A DNA stretch of 14,910 bases from DASUPK01 sp036276255 (GTDB lineage Bacteria > Actinomycetota > Thermoleophilia > Solirubrobacterales > 70-9), in the NCBI GenBank assembly GCA_036276255.1, contig DASUPK010000019.1, positions 1 to 14,910 on the forward strand. The letters are read 5' to 3'. Under the pieces are notes generated by a model. That model saw only the letters and a program-made list of their open reading frames with translations. It did no database searches and was not told the origin of the DNA. The translations under genes and the position numbers were made by a program. This document shows positions 6,416 through 13,265 of the stretch, one piece after another. Numbering within the stretch: the first letter of the stretch is position 1; each line of letters begins with the position of its first letter.

Positions 6416-8116
6416 GTGTCTGAACGGCGGAAGCTCACCGACGAGCGGCTTGAACAGCTGCTCGAAGTCGGCAGGTCGATCGTCTCCGAGCTCGATCTGG
6501 AGACCCTGCTTCGACGTGTCACCGAGGCCGCGCGCGACGTGACGGGCGCGGCCTACGCAGCGCTCGGCATCCTGAACGCCGACAAGACCGGCTTGGAGCG
6601 CTTCCTGCATTCCGGCATCAACGAGCAGAAGAGGCGTGAGATCGGGCCCCTGCCGCGCGGTCGCGGCGTCCTCGGCGAGCTGATCCGCAACCCCAGACCG
6701 CTGCGGCTGCCGGACGTCGGCGCTCATGCCCGCTCGTACGGGTTCCCGCCCGGGCACCCCGAGATGAAGACCTTCCTGGGCACGCCGGTCCTGGTCCGCG
6801 GCGAGGCCTGGGGCAACCTGTACCTGACCGAGAAGGAAGGCGGCGCCGAGTTCGACGAGATCGACGAGCAGGTCGTGATCGTCCTCGCCGCCTGGGCGGG
6901 CGTGGCGATCGAGAACGCCCGCCTCTACGAGGGGCTCGACCGGCGACGGGAGGAACTCGAGAGGGCCCTTCGCGGCCTGGAGGCGAGCTCGGACATCGCA
7001 CGGACCGTCTCCAGCGGAATCGAGCTTCCCGACCTGCTCGAGCTGATCGTGAAGCGCGGGCGCAGCGTGGTCGGAGCGAAGGGGGCCGTGCTGCTGCTCT
7101 CGGATGGAGCCTCGCTCGAGATCGCGGCCGTGGCGGGCGAGCACCCCGGAACCCTGGAGGGCCTACGTCTGCCGGAGAGGGAGACCTGGCTGAACGACCT
7201 GCAGGCGGAGACCCCCGAGTTGCGCGGGCTCCCCACCCTGGTCGCCGAGCTCGAGTTCCGAGACCGTCCGAGGGGCCGTCTGATGGCCGTCGGCGAATTG
7301 GACGGCCGTGGCTTCGATGCGAACGATAGGCAGGTCTTCGAGTCGTTCGCCGCCGGCGCGGCCACCACCATCGCGACCGTTCAGGCGGTGGAGGCGGAGA
7401 AGCTGCAGATGTCGCTCGAGGCCTCAGAGCGCGAGCGCCACCGCTGGGCGCGCGAACTGCACGACGAGACGCTCCAGGAGCTGGGCGCCCTCAGGGTCCT
7501 GCTGGACACGGCCCGGGGCGACGCCGACCTGTCATCGGATTCGCGGCAGGTCGCCATGGAGCACGTCGATCGGGGAATCCGGAACCTGCAGGGACTGATC
7601 ACCGAGCTGCGCCCCTCGGTGCTTGACGAGCTGGGAGTCGGGCCCGCGATCGAGTCGCTGGCGCGCCGCTCGAGCGAGCGATTCGGGGTCGACATCGACG
7701 TGGACCTCGACATCGACGTCGCCGGGGAGCAGGAGGCCGGGCCGAGCCGGCTGCCGGCCGACCTCGAGGCGACGATCTACAGGCTGGTGCAGGAGGCGGC
7801 CAACAACGCGATCAAGCATGCGAACCCCGGCCGGATCGCGGTCACGGTCAGCCGAGACGACGAAACCATCGAGGTGATCGTTGCCGACGACGGCAGCGGG
7901 TTCGATCCCGACACGGCGGAGCGAAGCTTCGGCCTCGTCGGGATGCAGGAGCGCGTCTCGCTCGCCGGTGGCAGCCTCGACATCGATTCCGAGCCGGGCA
8001 GGGGCACCAGGGTGCGAGCCGATCTGCCGGTGAACCGGCCCGAGGCGAGCCGGGGCCGCGCTTCCAGGATGCCGCCGGGGGCCCGCTCCGGTGGGCGCCG
8101 CGACGCCGGGAGCTAG
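6416..8116 (+). CDS. GAF-GAF histidine kinase, DevS/DosS-like (HisKA_3)
   Basis: Cytoplasmic 566-aa sensor kinase with no membrane segment. Order: GAF1 (about 12-165), GAF2 (about 180-325), a HisKA_3 dimerisation domain with phospho-accepting His349 in RELHDETLQELG, and an HATPase_c domain (about 450-540) with QEAANNAIKHA, DDGSGFDP and GLVGMQER. A disordered Arg/Gly-rich tail follows. GAF1 closely resembles GAF-A of mycobacterial DevS/DosS: LPRGRGVLGELI, PRPLRLPDVGAHARSYGF, PPGHPEMKTFLGTPV and GNLYLTEK. By alignment from memory, His114 matches the proximal heme ligand His149 of DosS and Tyr136 matches its distal Tyr171. Heme binding and gas or redox sensing are inference, because many related GAF kinases keep this pattern without proven heme. 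The start is GTG at 6416 with a strong Shine-Dalgarno. The candidate partner regulator is convergent rather than in the same operon. Confidence 0.9.
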   Translation: MSERRKLTDERLEQLLEVGRSIVSELDLETLLRRVTEAARDVTGAAYAALGILNADKTGLERFLHSGINEQKRREIGPLPRGRGVLGELIRNPRPLRLPDVGAHARSYGFPPGHPEMKTFLGTPVLVRGEAWGNLYLTEKEGGAEFDEIDEQVVIVLAAWAGVAIENARLYEGLDRRREELERALRGLEASSDIARTVSSGIELPDLLELIVKRGRSVVGAKGAVLLLSDGASLEIAAVAGEHPGTLEGLRLPERETWLNDLQAETPELRGLPTLVAELEFRDRPRGRLMAVGELDGRGFDANDRQVFESFAAGAATTIATVQAVEAEKLQMSLEASERERHRWARELHDETLQELGALRVLLDTARGDADLSSDSRQVAMEHVDRGIRNLQGLITELRPSVLDELGVGPAIESLARRSSERFGVDIDVDLDIDVAGEQEAGPSRLPADLEATIYRLVQEAANNAIKHANPGRIAVTVSRDDETIEVIVADDGSGFDPDTAERSFGLVGMQERVSLAGGSLDIDSEPGRGTRVRADLPVNRPEASRGRASRMPPGARSGGRRDAGS

Positions 8117-8799
8117 CCCTCCTCGATTAGCCCGTGCTCGCGGGCGAAGGTGACGACCTCCGCCCGGCTGTTGGTGCCGAGCTTGCGGTGAATCGCCGCG
8201 CGGTGGGTCTCGACCGTGCGGATCGAGATGACGAGCTTCTCTGCGATCTCCGGATTGGTATGCCCCGCCGTCACCAGCCTTAGCACGTCGATCTCGCGTG
8301 GAGTCAGACCGCCGGGAGGGCCTTCGGGGGTGGCCGCCAGCCGAGCGCCGAGCTGGGGGTTGATGTACGTCTCCCCCCTGGAGGCCGCGCGAATCGCGTC
8401 GACCAGCTCCGAACCGGCGGCATGCTTCACGACAAAGGCCTTGGCGCCGAGACGGAAGGCCTCCTTGGCAAAGGCCGGGTCGTCCTGCATCGTGAGCACG
8501 ACGACCGCCGTGTCAGGTGAGCTCTCGTGCACCTTGGGGATCGAGGCGAGGCTCGGCTCCCCGGGCATGTTCAGGTCGAGCACGAGGACGCTCGGCTTGA
8601 GACCGGAGGCCCGGCGGCGCGCGGTCTCGGCGTCGCCGGCCTCCGCTACGACCTCCATGTCGCCCTCGGCCTCGACGATCCGCCGCAAGCCGTCGCGGAC
8701 GATCTCATGATCGTCCGCGAGGATGATGCTGATTCCGTCGGTACGGCTCTCGCCGGTGGTCTCAGTGGCCATCGGGGTCGTGGGGCTAGCGGTCTCCAT
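8113..8799 (-). CDS. NarL/LuxR-family response regulator
   Basis: DNA-binding response regulator of 228 aa. The receiver domain (about 23-140) has the acidic pair in ILADDHEIVRDGL, phospho-acceptor Asp75 in VLVLDLNMPG, LTMQDD and the conserved Lys in FVVKHAAG. The LuxR-type helix-turn-helix (about 163-225) reads LTPREIDVLRLVTAGHTNPE and then RTVETHRAAIHRKLG. This domain pairing is the normal partner of HisKA_3 kinases, and the convergent GAF-GAF kinase gene is the obvious candidate. The start is taken at ATG 8799, one 19-bp repeat unit after the upstream gene's stop; ATG 8772 is an alternative giving a more usual short leader. Its TAG stop shares CTAG with the kinase TAG on the other strand. 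It is probably cotranscribed with the helical protein gene upstream. Confidence 0.93.
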   Translation of the reverse strand: METASPTTPMATETTGESRTDGISIILADDHEIVRDGLRRIVEAEGDMEVVAEAGDAETARRRASGLKPSVLVLDLNMPGEPSLASIPKVHESSPDTAVVVLTMQDDPAFAKEAFRLGAKAFVVKHAAGSELVDAIRAASRGETYINPQLGARLAATPEGPPGGLTPREIDVLRLVTAGHTNPEIAEKLVISIRTVETHRAAIHRKLGTNSRAEVVTFAREHGLIEEG

Positions 8800-8800
8800 T

Positions 8801-8838
8801 CAACCGATGTGCTTCTTCTCAACCGATGTGCTTCTTCT
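8801..8838 (-). repeat. tandem duplication of 19 bp at a gene junction
   Basis: Two perfect, directly adjacent copies of a 19-bp unit (plus-strand CAACCGATGTGCTTCTTCT at 8801-8819 and 8820-8838). On the coding strand the first copy holds the last codons and most of the stop of the helical protein gene; the second copy makes up almost the whole spacer before the response regulator ATG. Deleting one copy would leave TGA directly followed by ATG, which suggests a recent slippage or duplication event at a formerly tight junction. The purine run AGAAGAAG in the unit may act as a weak ribosome binding site. Confidence 0.9.
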
Positions 8839-9169
8839 GCTGCTTGATCTGCTCCGCCATCGCATCGAGAGCATCCTCGGTGCGCTGGGCGTGAACCGCC
8901 CGGACACCGAGCTCGCGGCGCATGTCCTCCGTCGCGCCCTCGAGGGTCTTCTGCCACTCGACAGCGCGCTCCTCGGCGCGATCCCGCAGGTTCATGCTCC
9001 GCTCCTTCGCGTCCGCCCTCACATCGTCCAGGGCCTCGCGGGAGCGGCTCAGCGCTGAGTCGATCGCGCTGCGGGCCTCTTCGGTCGCCTGCTGGCGGGC
9101 CTCGTTGAGGTCCTCAACCGCCTGCTCCAAATGGGCGACGACGGTCTGCTCCTCAGTCTGGGTGGCCAT
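8819..9169 (-). CDS. small highly charged helical protein, no recognised family
   Basis: A 116-aa hydrophilic protein without signal peptide, membrane segment or cysteine. Nearly the whole chain is rich in Ala, Glu, Arg, Gln and Asp with no Pro or aromatic core, so it should form long amphipathic helices or a coiled coil, as in phasin-, apolipoprotein- or LEA-like stress proteins; I do not recognise a family. The start at ATG 9169 is set by a perfect AGGAGG 5 nt upstream. The frame is open to 9247, but that extension lies upstream of the Shine-Dalgarno. It ends QQKKHIG just at the first unit of a 19-bp tandem repeat. The response regulator follows 19 bp downstream on the same strand, so the two are likely one transcript and the protein may belong to the same signalling response. 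Confidence 0.8.
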   Translation of the reverse strand: MATQTEEQTVVAHLEQAVEDLNEARQQATEEARSAIDSALSRSREALDDVRADAKERSMNLRDRAEERAVEWQKTLEGATEDMRRELGVRAVHAQRTEDALDAMAEQIKQQKKHIG

Positions 9170-9174
9170 CGTTG

Positions 9175-9180
9175 CCTCCT
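9175..9180 (-). promoter_or_regulatory. strong Shine-Dalgarno of the helical protein gene
   Basis: AGGAGG on the minus strand, 5 nt before the ATG at 9169. It decides this start over the longer open frame to 9247 and suggests high expression. The 207-bp space up to the Sap/GAP gene end (9170-9376) shows no convincing -35/-10 pair; apart from a weak CCCC/GGGG hairpin at 9219-9231 I see nothing in it. Confidence 0.7.
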
Positions 9181-9376
9181 CTCTCGAGTCTCGATTTCCT
9201 TGCACCATTAAGTGTTGTCCCCGCAGAGGGGCCTTCCATCCGTGCAAACCACCGGGATCGGATCAGGGAGGACCAGCGATCTGGGTCGGCTGAACGAGCG
9301 AGAAGAGGAGCATGGCGCCGCCGACTCCGACCAGGGCCTAACGGACCCCCGGGTGAAGCGAGCTAGATCGGAACGC

Positions 9377-10057
9377 TCACGTGAGGAGCTCGATCACGCC
9401 GCGCGCGATCAGCAGCAGGCCCAGCCCGGCCGCGACGTAGATCCCGGCCTTGAGGCCGTTCTTGCTGAGCCAGGCCCTGAAGTTCTGCACCGCCACGACG
9501 GTCCGCTCAGGCGCCAGCACGTAGCTGATCAACGGGATCTCGAGCAGGATCAGGAGCATGATGTTGAACCCGAGGATCACCAGGATGGTCGGGACCGTGC
9601 CGTAGTTCAGGTTGTCGAGCTCGTGAAGCGCGGCCAGGTAGGAGACGCCCGGAAGGGTGAGGACCATGCCGACCAGAAAGGTGATGCGGGCAGAGCCCCT
9701 GCCCAGGACCCGCTCGACCTTGGACGGACCTTTGTCGGCCCCTTCCTTCTCCTTCCTCTTCCGCTCCCTTCTTCGCTCCGCGCGCTCGCTCCGAAGAACG
9801 TAGGCGGCCACCAGCAGGAGCAGACCGAATGCGATGTCGATGCCCGGGCTGACGCTGTTCTGGCTCGTGCTGGTCGCGCCGGACTGGTGCACGACGAAGA
9901 CGATGACGAAGCCGATCGTGAGGCTGACGAGCAGCCCGCCCAACAGGTAGCCGAGCAGGAGGCGCTTCGGATTCGGGAGGAAGAGCATGATGGTGACGGC
10001 GGTGAGCAGGGTGGCGTTCGCCGCGGCGACCAGCGAGTAGAGGAAGATGTTGCCCAT
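9377..10057 (-). CDS. GAP/Sap-family membrane protein (sulfolipid-1-addressing protein-like)
   Basis: Integral membrane protein of 226 aa with about six predicted helices: 5-27, 34-58, 73-88, 124-146, 154-180 and 204-224. A highly basic cytoplasmic-type loop (about 89-118, many Arg/Lys/Glu) separates helices 3 and 4. The helix layout, the Asn/Pro-containing PNPKR turn after helix 1 and the LPGVSYLAAL and FNIMLLILLEIPL segments fit the GAP/Sap family of the LysE-like transporter superfamily. In mycobacteria this family includes proteins needed to move sulfolipid or glycopeptidolipid to the surface. The substrate here is unknown; export of a lipid or small molecule is inference. The start is ATG 10057, with no strong Shine-Dalgarno. 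It is divergent from the YihY/BrkB-type gene, with 162 bp between the starts, and stands alone on its strand. Confidence 0.78.
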   Translation of the reverse strand: MGNIFLYSLVAAANATLLTAVTIMLFLPNPKRLLLGYLLGGLLVSLTIGFVIVFVVHQSGATSTSQNSVSPGIDIAFGLLLLVAAYVLRSERAERRRERKRKEKEGADKGPSKVERVLGRGSARITFLVGMVLTLPGVSYLAALHELDNLNYGTVPTILVILGFNIMLLILLEIPLISYVLAPERTVVAVQNFRAWLSKNGLKAGIYVAAGLGLLLIARGVIELLT

Positions 10058-10111
10058 GGTCCGAGTCGAAGATGCTGGCGTCCGCGGCGACGTGGCGCAT
10101 CATCTGAAACG

Positions 10112-10149
10112 GGTGATCCCATGGACGCCGGAGAGCTGATCGGTGATCC
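10112..10149. repeat. paired direct repeat in a divergent promoter region
   Basis: GGTGATCC occurs at 10112-10119 and again at 10142-10149, starting 30 bp apart, about three helical turns. Both lie in the 162-bp space (10058-10219) between the divergent Sap/GAP and YihY/BrkB genes. The spacing suits two sites for one regulator, but 8-bp repeats are common by chance. No clear promoter hexamers are visible here. Confidence 0.3.
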
Positions 10150-10219
10150 ATCGACTCGAGCTGACGAAGTTCCACTGTGGACGGGCGCCTAGAACCCCGG
10201 TGTGGGGTAGAAGTGACGA

Positions 10220-11110
10220 ATGCGGTCAATTGGCGCGGTGGTCAAGCGGACGCTGGTGTCGTTCTACGACGACCAGATGACGCATCACGCAGCGGCGCTG
10301 ACCTATTACTCGTTGATGTCCCTGTTTCCCGCCGCGCTTCTGGGTCTCTCCTTGCTCGGGCTTCTCGGTCAGTACCCGAGCACCTACAACGCGATCATCA
10401 ACTACCTGCGCGACGTCGTCCCCCACTCGACCCTCGTGCCTCTGGACAGCTCCCTGCGCCAAGCCCTGCAGCACAAGGGAACCGCCGTGACGACCTTCGT
10501 GATCAGCATCGCGCTCACCCTCTACGGCACTACCGGTGTGCTCGAAGCTGCCCGACGCGCATTGAACGTGGTTTTCGAGATCGATGGGGGCGGGCGCAGC
10601 TTTCTGCGACGCAAGTCCACCGACATCGTCTTCACGTTCGTGCTCATGGGCCTGGTGCTGGCGAGCTTGATCATGCTCTTCGTCGGCGGCCGATTCGCCT
10701 CGGATCTTTTCGGCTTCATCGGGCTCGGTTCCACCGCGTCGTCGATCTGGAATGTCATTCGCTGGCCGGGAGCCCTCGCAATCACCATGCTGATATTCGG
10801 GCTGATCTATTACGTGACGCCCGACGTGGAGCAGCGGGCGTTTCGTTGGGTTACGCCCGGGGCATTCGTCGGAGTGCTCGTTTGGCTGATCGCCTCAGTT
10901 GGGTTCTCGATCTACATCTCGCGGGTGGCCGACGTAGGCGCCCTCTACGGAGCGTTCGCCGGTGCGATCGTGCTGTTGGCGTGGCTGTGGCTCACCAACG
11001 TGGCCCTTCTCTTCGGCGGCGAGCTCAATGCGGAGATTGAACGTCAGAAGGAGCTCGAGGAAGGTGTTCCGGAAGATGAGACGCTCAACCTTCCATCAAA
11101 GGGAAGGTAG
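10220..11110 (+). CDS. YihY/BrkB-family (UPF0761-like) inner membrane protein
   Basis: Polytopic membrane protein of 296 aa with six hydrophobic helices (roughly 25-50, 90-112, 133-155, 172-195, 205-230, 238-262). Family hallmarks are HHAAALTYYSLMSLFPAALL at the start, LYGTTGVLEAARRALN, LIYYVTPD followed by RWVTPGAFVGVLVW, and GALYGAFAGAIVLLAWLWL plus FGGELNAEIER at the end. Members are widespread in bacteria and their function is unsettled; the BrkB/virulence label is historical and RNase BN activity was a misassignment. The C-terminal tail is acidic and cytoplasmic. The start at ATG 10220 lacks a strong Shine-Dalgarno; a GGGTAG lies 10-15 nt upstream. It is divergent from the Sap/GAP gene and convergent with the amine oxidase gene, with a tRNA-like relic between them. 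Confidence 0.9.
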   Translation: MRSIGAVVKRTLVSFYDDQMTHHAAALTYYSLMSLFPAALLGLSLLGLLGQYPSTYNAIINYLRDVVPHSTLVPLDSSLRQALQHKGTAVTTFVISIALTLYGTTGVLEAARRALNVVFEIDGGGRSFLRRKSTDIVFTFVLMGLVLASLIMLFVGGRFASDLFGFIGLGSTASSIWNVIRWPGALAITMLIFGLIYYVTPDVEQRAFRWVTPGAFVGVLVWLIASVGFSIYISRVADVGALYGAFAGAIVLLAWLWLTNVALLFGGELNAEIERQKELEEGVPEDETLNLPSKGR

Positions 11111-11121
11111 GTGAGATCCGG

Positions 11122-11133
11122 TGACAACTGTCA
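11122..11133. repeat. short dyad beside the tRNA-like relic
   Basis: TGACA and TGTCA arms around AC lie 1 bp past the tRNA-like 3' end and 11 bp after the YihY/BrkB stop. It could be part of a terminator or a recombination or protein site. There is no U tract, so I do not call it a terminator. Confidence 0.25.
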
Positions 11134-11190
<57 letters not shown>

Positions 11191-11208
<18 letters not shown>

Positions 11209-12543
11209 CAGGCAGGCTTGGGCAGCGCGCCGGCCGGAACGGATCGCGCCCTCCATGTGGATGTGGCCGATGCCGGCGATGTCGGTACAGGCCCACTGAA
11301 TGGGGCCCACCGGCCGGCGGATATCGTCGCGGAACCGGGTCAGGCCGCCCGGGCCGAAGCTGGTTCCGTAGGCACCCTGCGTCCACTCCTGGGCGGACCA
11401 GTCGGTCTCGATGTAGTCGACTGGCTCGAGCGCCTGGGAACCGACGTACTTGGCCATCCCCTCGAGCACCTCGCGACGACGCTCCTCGTCGCCCAGCCGC
11501 CCCGCACGCTCGGCGTTTTCCCCGGCGAGGAAGGTGCAGAGGACGCCGGCCGAGCCCGAGGGCGGCGAGTTGTCGTAGAGCTCACGGACGAGCTCGTAGG
11601 GCGCGAAGCCCTGCCCCGAGAGACCATCGTCACGCCAGAAGGGGGTGTCGTAGACCGCCAGCACCTTGTTGATCGAGCCTTGCGAGAGCGCCTGCGACAT
11701 GCGCATCCGCCACGCGGGCAGGACCGGCAGGAAGCGAATCGAGTTGGTGAGGTTCGGAGGCACAGCGACGATCGCCTTGCGGCCCCTAGCGACCACGCCC
11801 TCGGCCTCCACCTCGACCGAGCCCTCACCCCAGCGGATCTCCCGCACAGGGGCGTTCAGGGTCACCCGGTCACCCAGCCGCTCAGCCAGCCGCAGCGAGA
11901 TGAGCTGCGAGCCGCCGACGACGCGAGACGCCAGGCATTGGTCGGGCTCGAATAGCTCGTAGGTTCCACCCGCGCCGGCGACCATCCAGAGCGCTTGGAG
12001 CAAAGAGAAGGTGTGGGCCGGTTTCGCGAGAAAGCCTCCGGCGAGCCACGAGCGCAGCAGGTCGCGCGACATCTCGTCGGAGACCTGATCTTGCAACCAC
12101 GACTCGAAGGTGATGCCGTCGAGCCGCTCGGCGTCAGGATGTTCCCAAGGGGCCTCGGGGTCCACCTCCTTTGCGAGCGAGTCGAGCTTGGCCTCGGCGG
12201 CCTCGAAGGCCTTCTCGGAGGCTTGCCCCAGCGGCGCGTCATGGCCCTCGTAGCGGTGACTGGTTCCCTTCTCGTCGATGAAAACGTGCTGGCCCGACCG
12301 GAAGGTGGGAAAGAGCTCGATCTCCAGGTCCGCGAGCAGCTCGTGCATCGCCGACTGGTAGGGCGCCACCCACTGGCCCCCCAGCTCGTTCGCCTCGCCG
12401 CCGATCTCGATGTTCCAGGTGCGGCCGCCGACCCGGTCACGCGCCTCGAGAACGGCGACGTCGCTGCCCCCGGCGGCCAGCTCAGTGGCCGCGGTCAGCC
12501 CTGCGATCCCTCCTCCAATGACGACGACCTCGGTCTCGATCAT
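11191..12543 (-). CDS. flavin monoamine oxidase family protein
   Basis: FAD-dependent amine oxidase of 450 aa, expected to oxidise an amine to an aldehyde with release of ammonia or an amine and H2O2. The N-terminal dinucleotide fold reads VVVIGGGIAGLTAATELA, then VLEARDRVGGRT and the ELGGQWVAPYQ segment typical of the monoamine/putrescine oxidase group. The active-site Lys lies in GSINKVLAVY followed by PFWRDD. Near the C-terminus WACTDIAGIGHIHMEGAIRSG replaces the usual AGTE...GYMEGA pattern, so the aromatic-cage Tyr position is His and no flavin-linking Cys of the MAO-B type is seen. The start is ATG 12543 just before the FAD motif; the open frame continues to 12621 without a ribosome binding site. 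It is divergent from the GlcG/HbpS and formaldehyde dehydrogenase operon. Its stop lies within a tRNA-like relic. The substrate cannot be read from sequence. Confidence 0.88.
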
Positions 12544-12585
12544 TCGCTGCCGCTTGGCATCCGTGCCCAGCATCGGTGGCGCCGA

Positions 12586-12596
12586 GTCTGTCAGAC
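12586..12596. promoter_or_regulatory. dyad upstream of the amine oxidase gene
   Basis: GTCTG-T-CAGAC, a perfect 5-bp inverted repeat, lies 43 bp upstream of the amine oxidase ATG. On the minus strand it contains CTGACA, five of six matches to a -35 hexamer, but no acceptable -10 follows at 16-18 bp. It is a possible operator, judged only by symmetry and position. Confidence 0.25.
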
Positions 12597-12602
12597 GGAG
12601 CC

Positions 12603-12617
12603 CCGGCTTGGAGCCGG
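12603..12617. other. perfect hairpin in the divergent intergenic region
   Basis: CCGGCT-TGG-AGCCGG forms a 6-bp stem with a 3-nt loop. A second stem CGCAC/GTGCG with a 6-nt loop lies at 12630-12645. Both are in the 305-bp space between the divergent amine oxidase and GlcG/HbpS genes (12544-12848). They may be transcript structures or protein sites, and GC-rich sequence yields such stems by chance. The rest of that space holds only the dyads and the promoter listed separately. Confidence 0.25.
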
Positions 12618-12739
12618 TCACGAAGCCGCCGCACAGGCTCGTGCGTCTGGCGTCCGAGGCAATGCCGGAGGTCGAGGTCCGCGTGCTGCCTCCTGGTCAG
12701 ACTCCGTTGGCTTGGTGAGAGCCGACGCTCGCGGCGGAC

Positions 12740-12754
12740 TGTACATCGCGTACA
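12740..12754. promoter_or_regulatory. candidate operator TGTAC-N5-GTACA
   Basis: A perfect palindrome with 5-bp arms and a 5-bp spacer. It lies 21 bp upstream of the proposed -35 box of the GlcG/HbpS and formaldehyde dehydrogenase operon, centred near -64. This is an activator-like location; it could also act on the divergent amine oxidase gene. The binding protein is unknown and no regulator gene is adjacent. Confidence 0.35.
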
Positions 12755-12775
12755 AAGCCGGCAACGCACGTGGGC

Positions 12776-12804
12776 TTGTCCGAGGCACAGCTCCGCGCTA
12801 CGGT
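12776..12804 (+). promoter_or_regulatory. candidate sigma-A promoter of the GlcG/FdhA operon
   Basis: TTGTCC (-35, 12776-12781), a 17-bp spacer and TACGGT (-10, 12799-12804). Matches to consensus are four of six and three of six, with the TAnnnT pattern kept and ideal spacing. Transcription would start near 12811, leaving a leader of about 38 nt with AAAGGAGG before the GTG. Confidence 0.4.
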
Positions 12805-12848
12805 CAACTGGGACCGCGGACTAGGACGTCCGAGACAAAGGAGGAGCC

Positions 12849-13253
12849 GTGGCTAAGACCGTGACGCTGGATGCCGCACTGAAGGTTGTCGATGGCGCGC
12901 GCGCCAAGGCCGACGAGATCGGAGTGCCGATGAACATCGCCGTCGTCGACGAAGGCAACAACCTGACCGCGTTCGCCCGCATGGACGGCGCCTGGCTGGG
13001 ATCGATCGACATCGCGCAGAACAAGGCGTACACCGCTCGGTCCTTCGACATGTCGACGAAGGACCTGGCGCCGCTCGCGCAGCCGAACCAGCCCCTGTAC
13101 GGCATCGAGGCGAGCAACCAGGGGCAGCTGATCGTCTTCGCGGGCGGGATCCTGCTGATGGACGGTGACGAGATCGTCGGAGCGATCGGCGTCAGCGGGG
13201 GCAGCGTGGAGCAGGACCACGAGGTCGCCGAAGCCGGCGTCGCGGCCTTCTAG
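12849..13253 (+). CDS. GlcG/HbpS-family protein
   Basis: Soluble 134-aa protein of the GlcG/HbpS family (Haem_degrading domain). It starts with the family pattern TLDAALKVVDGARAKADEIG, then MNIAVVDEGNNLTAFARMDG, GSIDIAQNKAYTA, and ends with GILLMDGDEIVGAIGVSGG followed by EQDHEVAEAGVAAF. Members include Streptomyces HbpS, a heme-binding redox-sensing protein, and GlcG of glycolate loci. Many others sit in operons with dehydrogenases and have no proven activity. There is no signal peptide, so it should be cytoplasmic. The start is GTG 12849 with a strong AAAGGAGG 4 nt upstream. The formaldehyde dehydrogenase gene follows after 12 bp with its own ribosome binding site, so the two are surely cotranscribed. 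A role as heme- or peroxide-responsive accessory to the enzyme is inference. Confidence 0.88.
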   Translation: MAKTVTLDAALKVVDGARAKADEIGVPMNIAVVDEGNNLTAFARMDGAWLGSIDIAQNKAYTARSFDMSTKDLAPLAQPNQPLYGIEASNQGQLIVFAGGILLMDGDEIVGAIGVSGGSVEQDHEVAEAGVAAF

Positions 13254-13265
13254 GGGAGGTACACC

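Noticed and set aside
9312..9341. Nine-codon open frame with an AGAGGAG just upstream
   Set aside because: The Shine-Dalgarno is too close to the ATG, the peptide (MAPPTPTRA) has no signal, and nothing in context supports translation.
12660..12700. tRNA-like stretch (GGAGGTCGAGGTCC) in the divergent intergenic region
   Set aside because: It loosely recalls a T arm, but the loop has the wrong sequence and length, and no anticodon arm or matching acceptor strand could be found.
12410..12718. 102-aa plus-strand open frame ahead of the GlcG/HbpS gene
   Set aside because: Half is antisense to the amine oxidase; the remainder is an unremarkable intergenic translation without a start signal.
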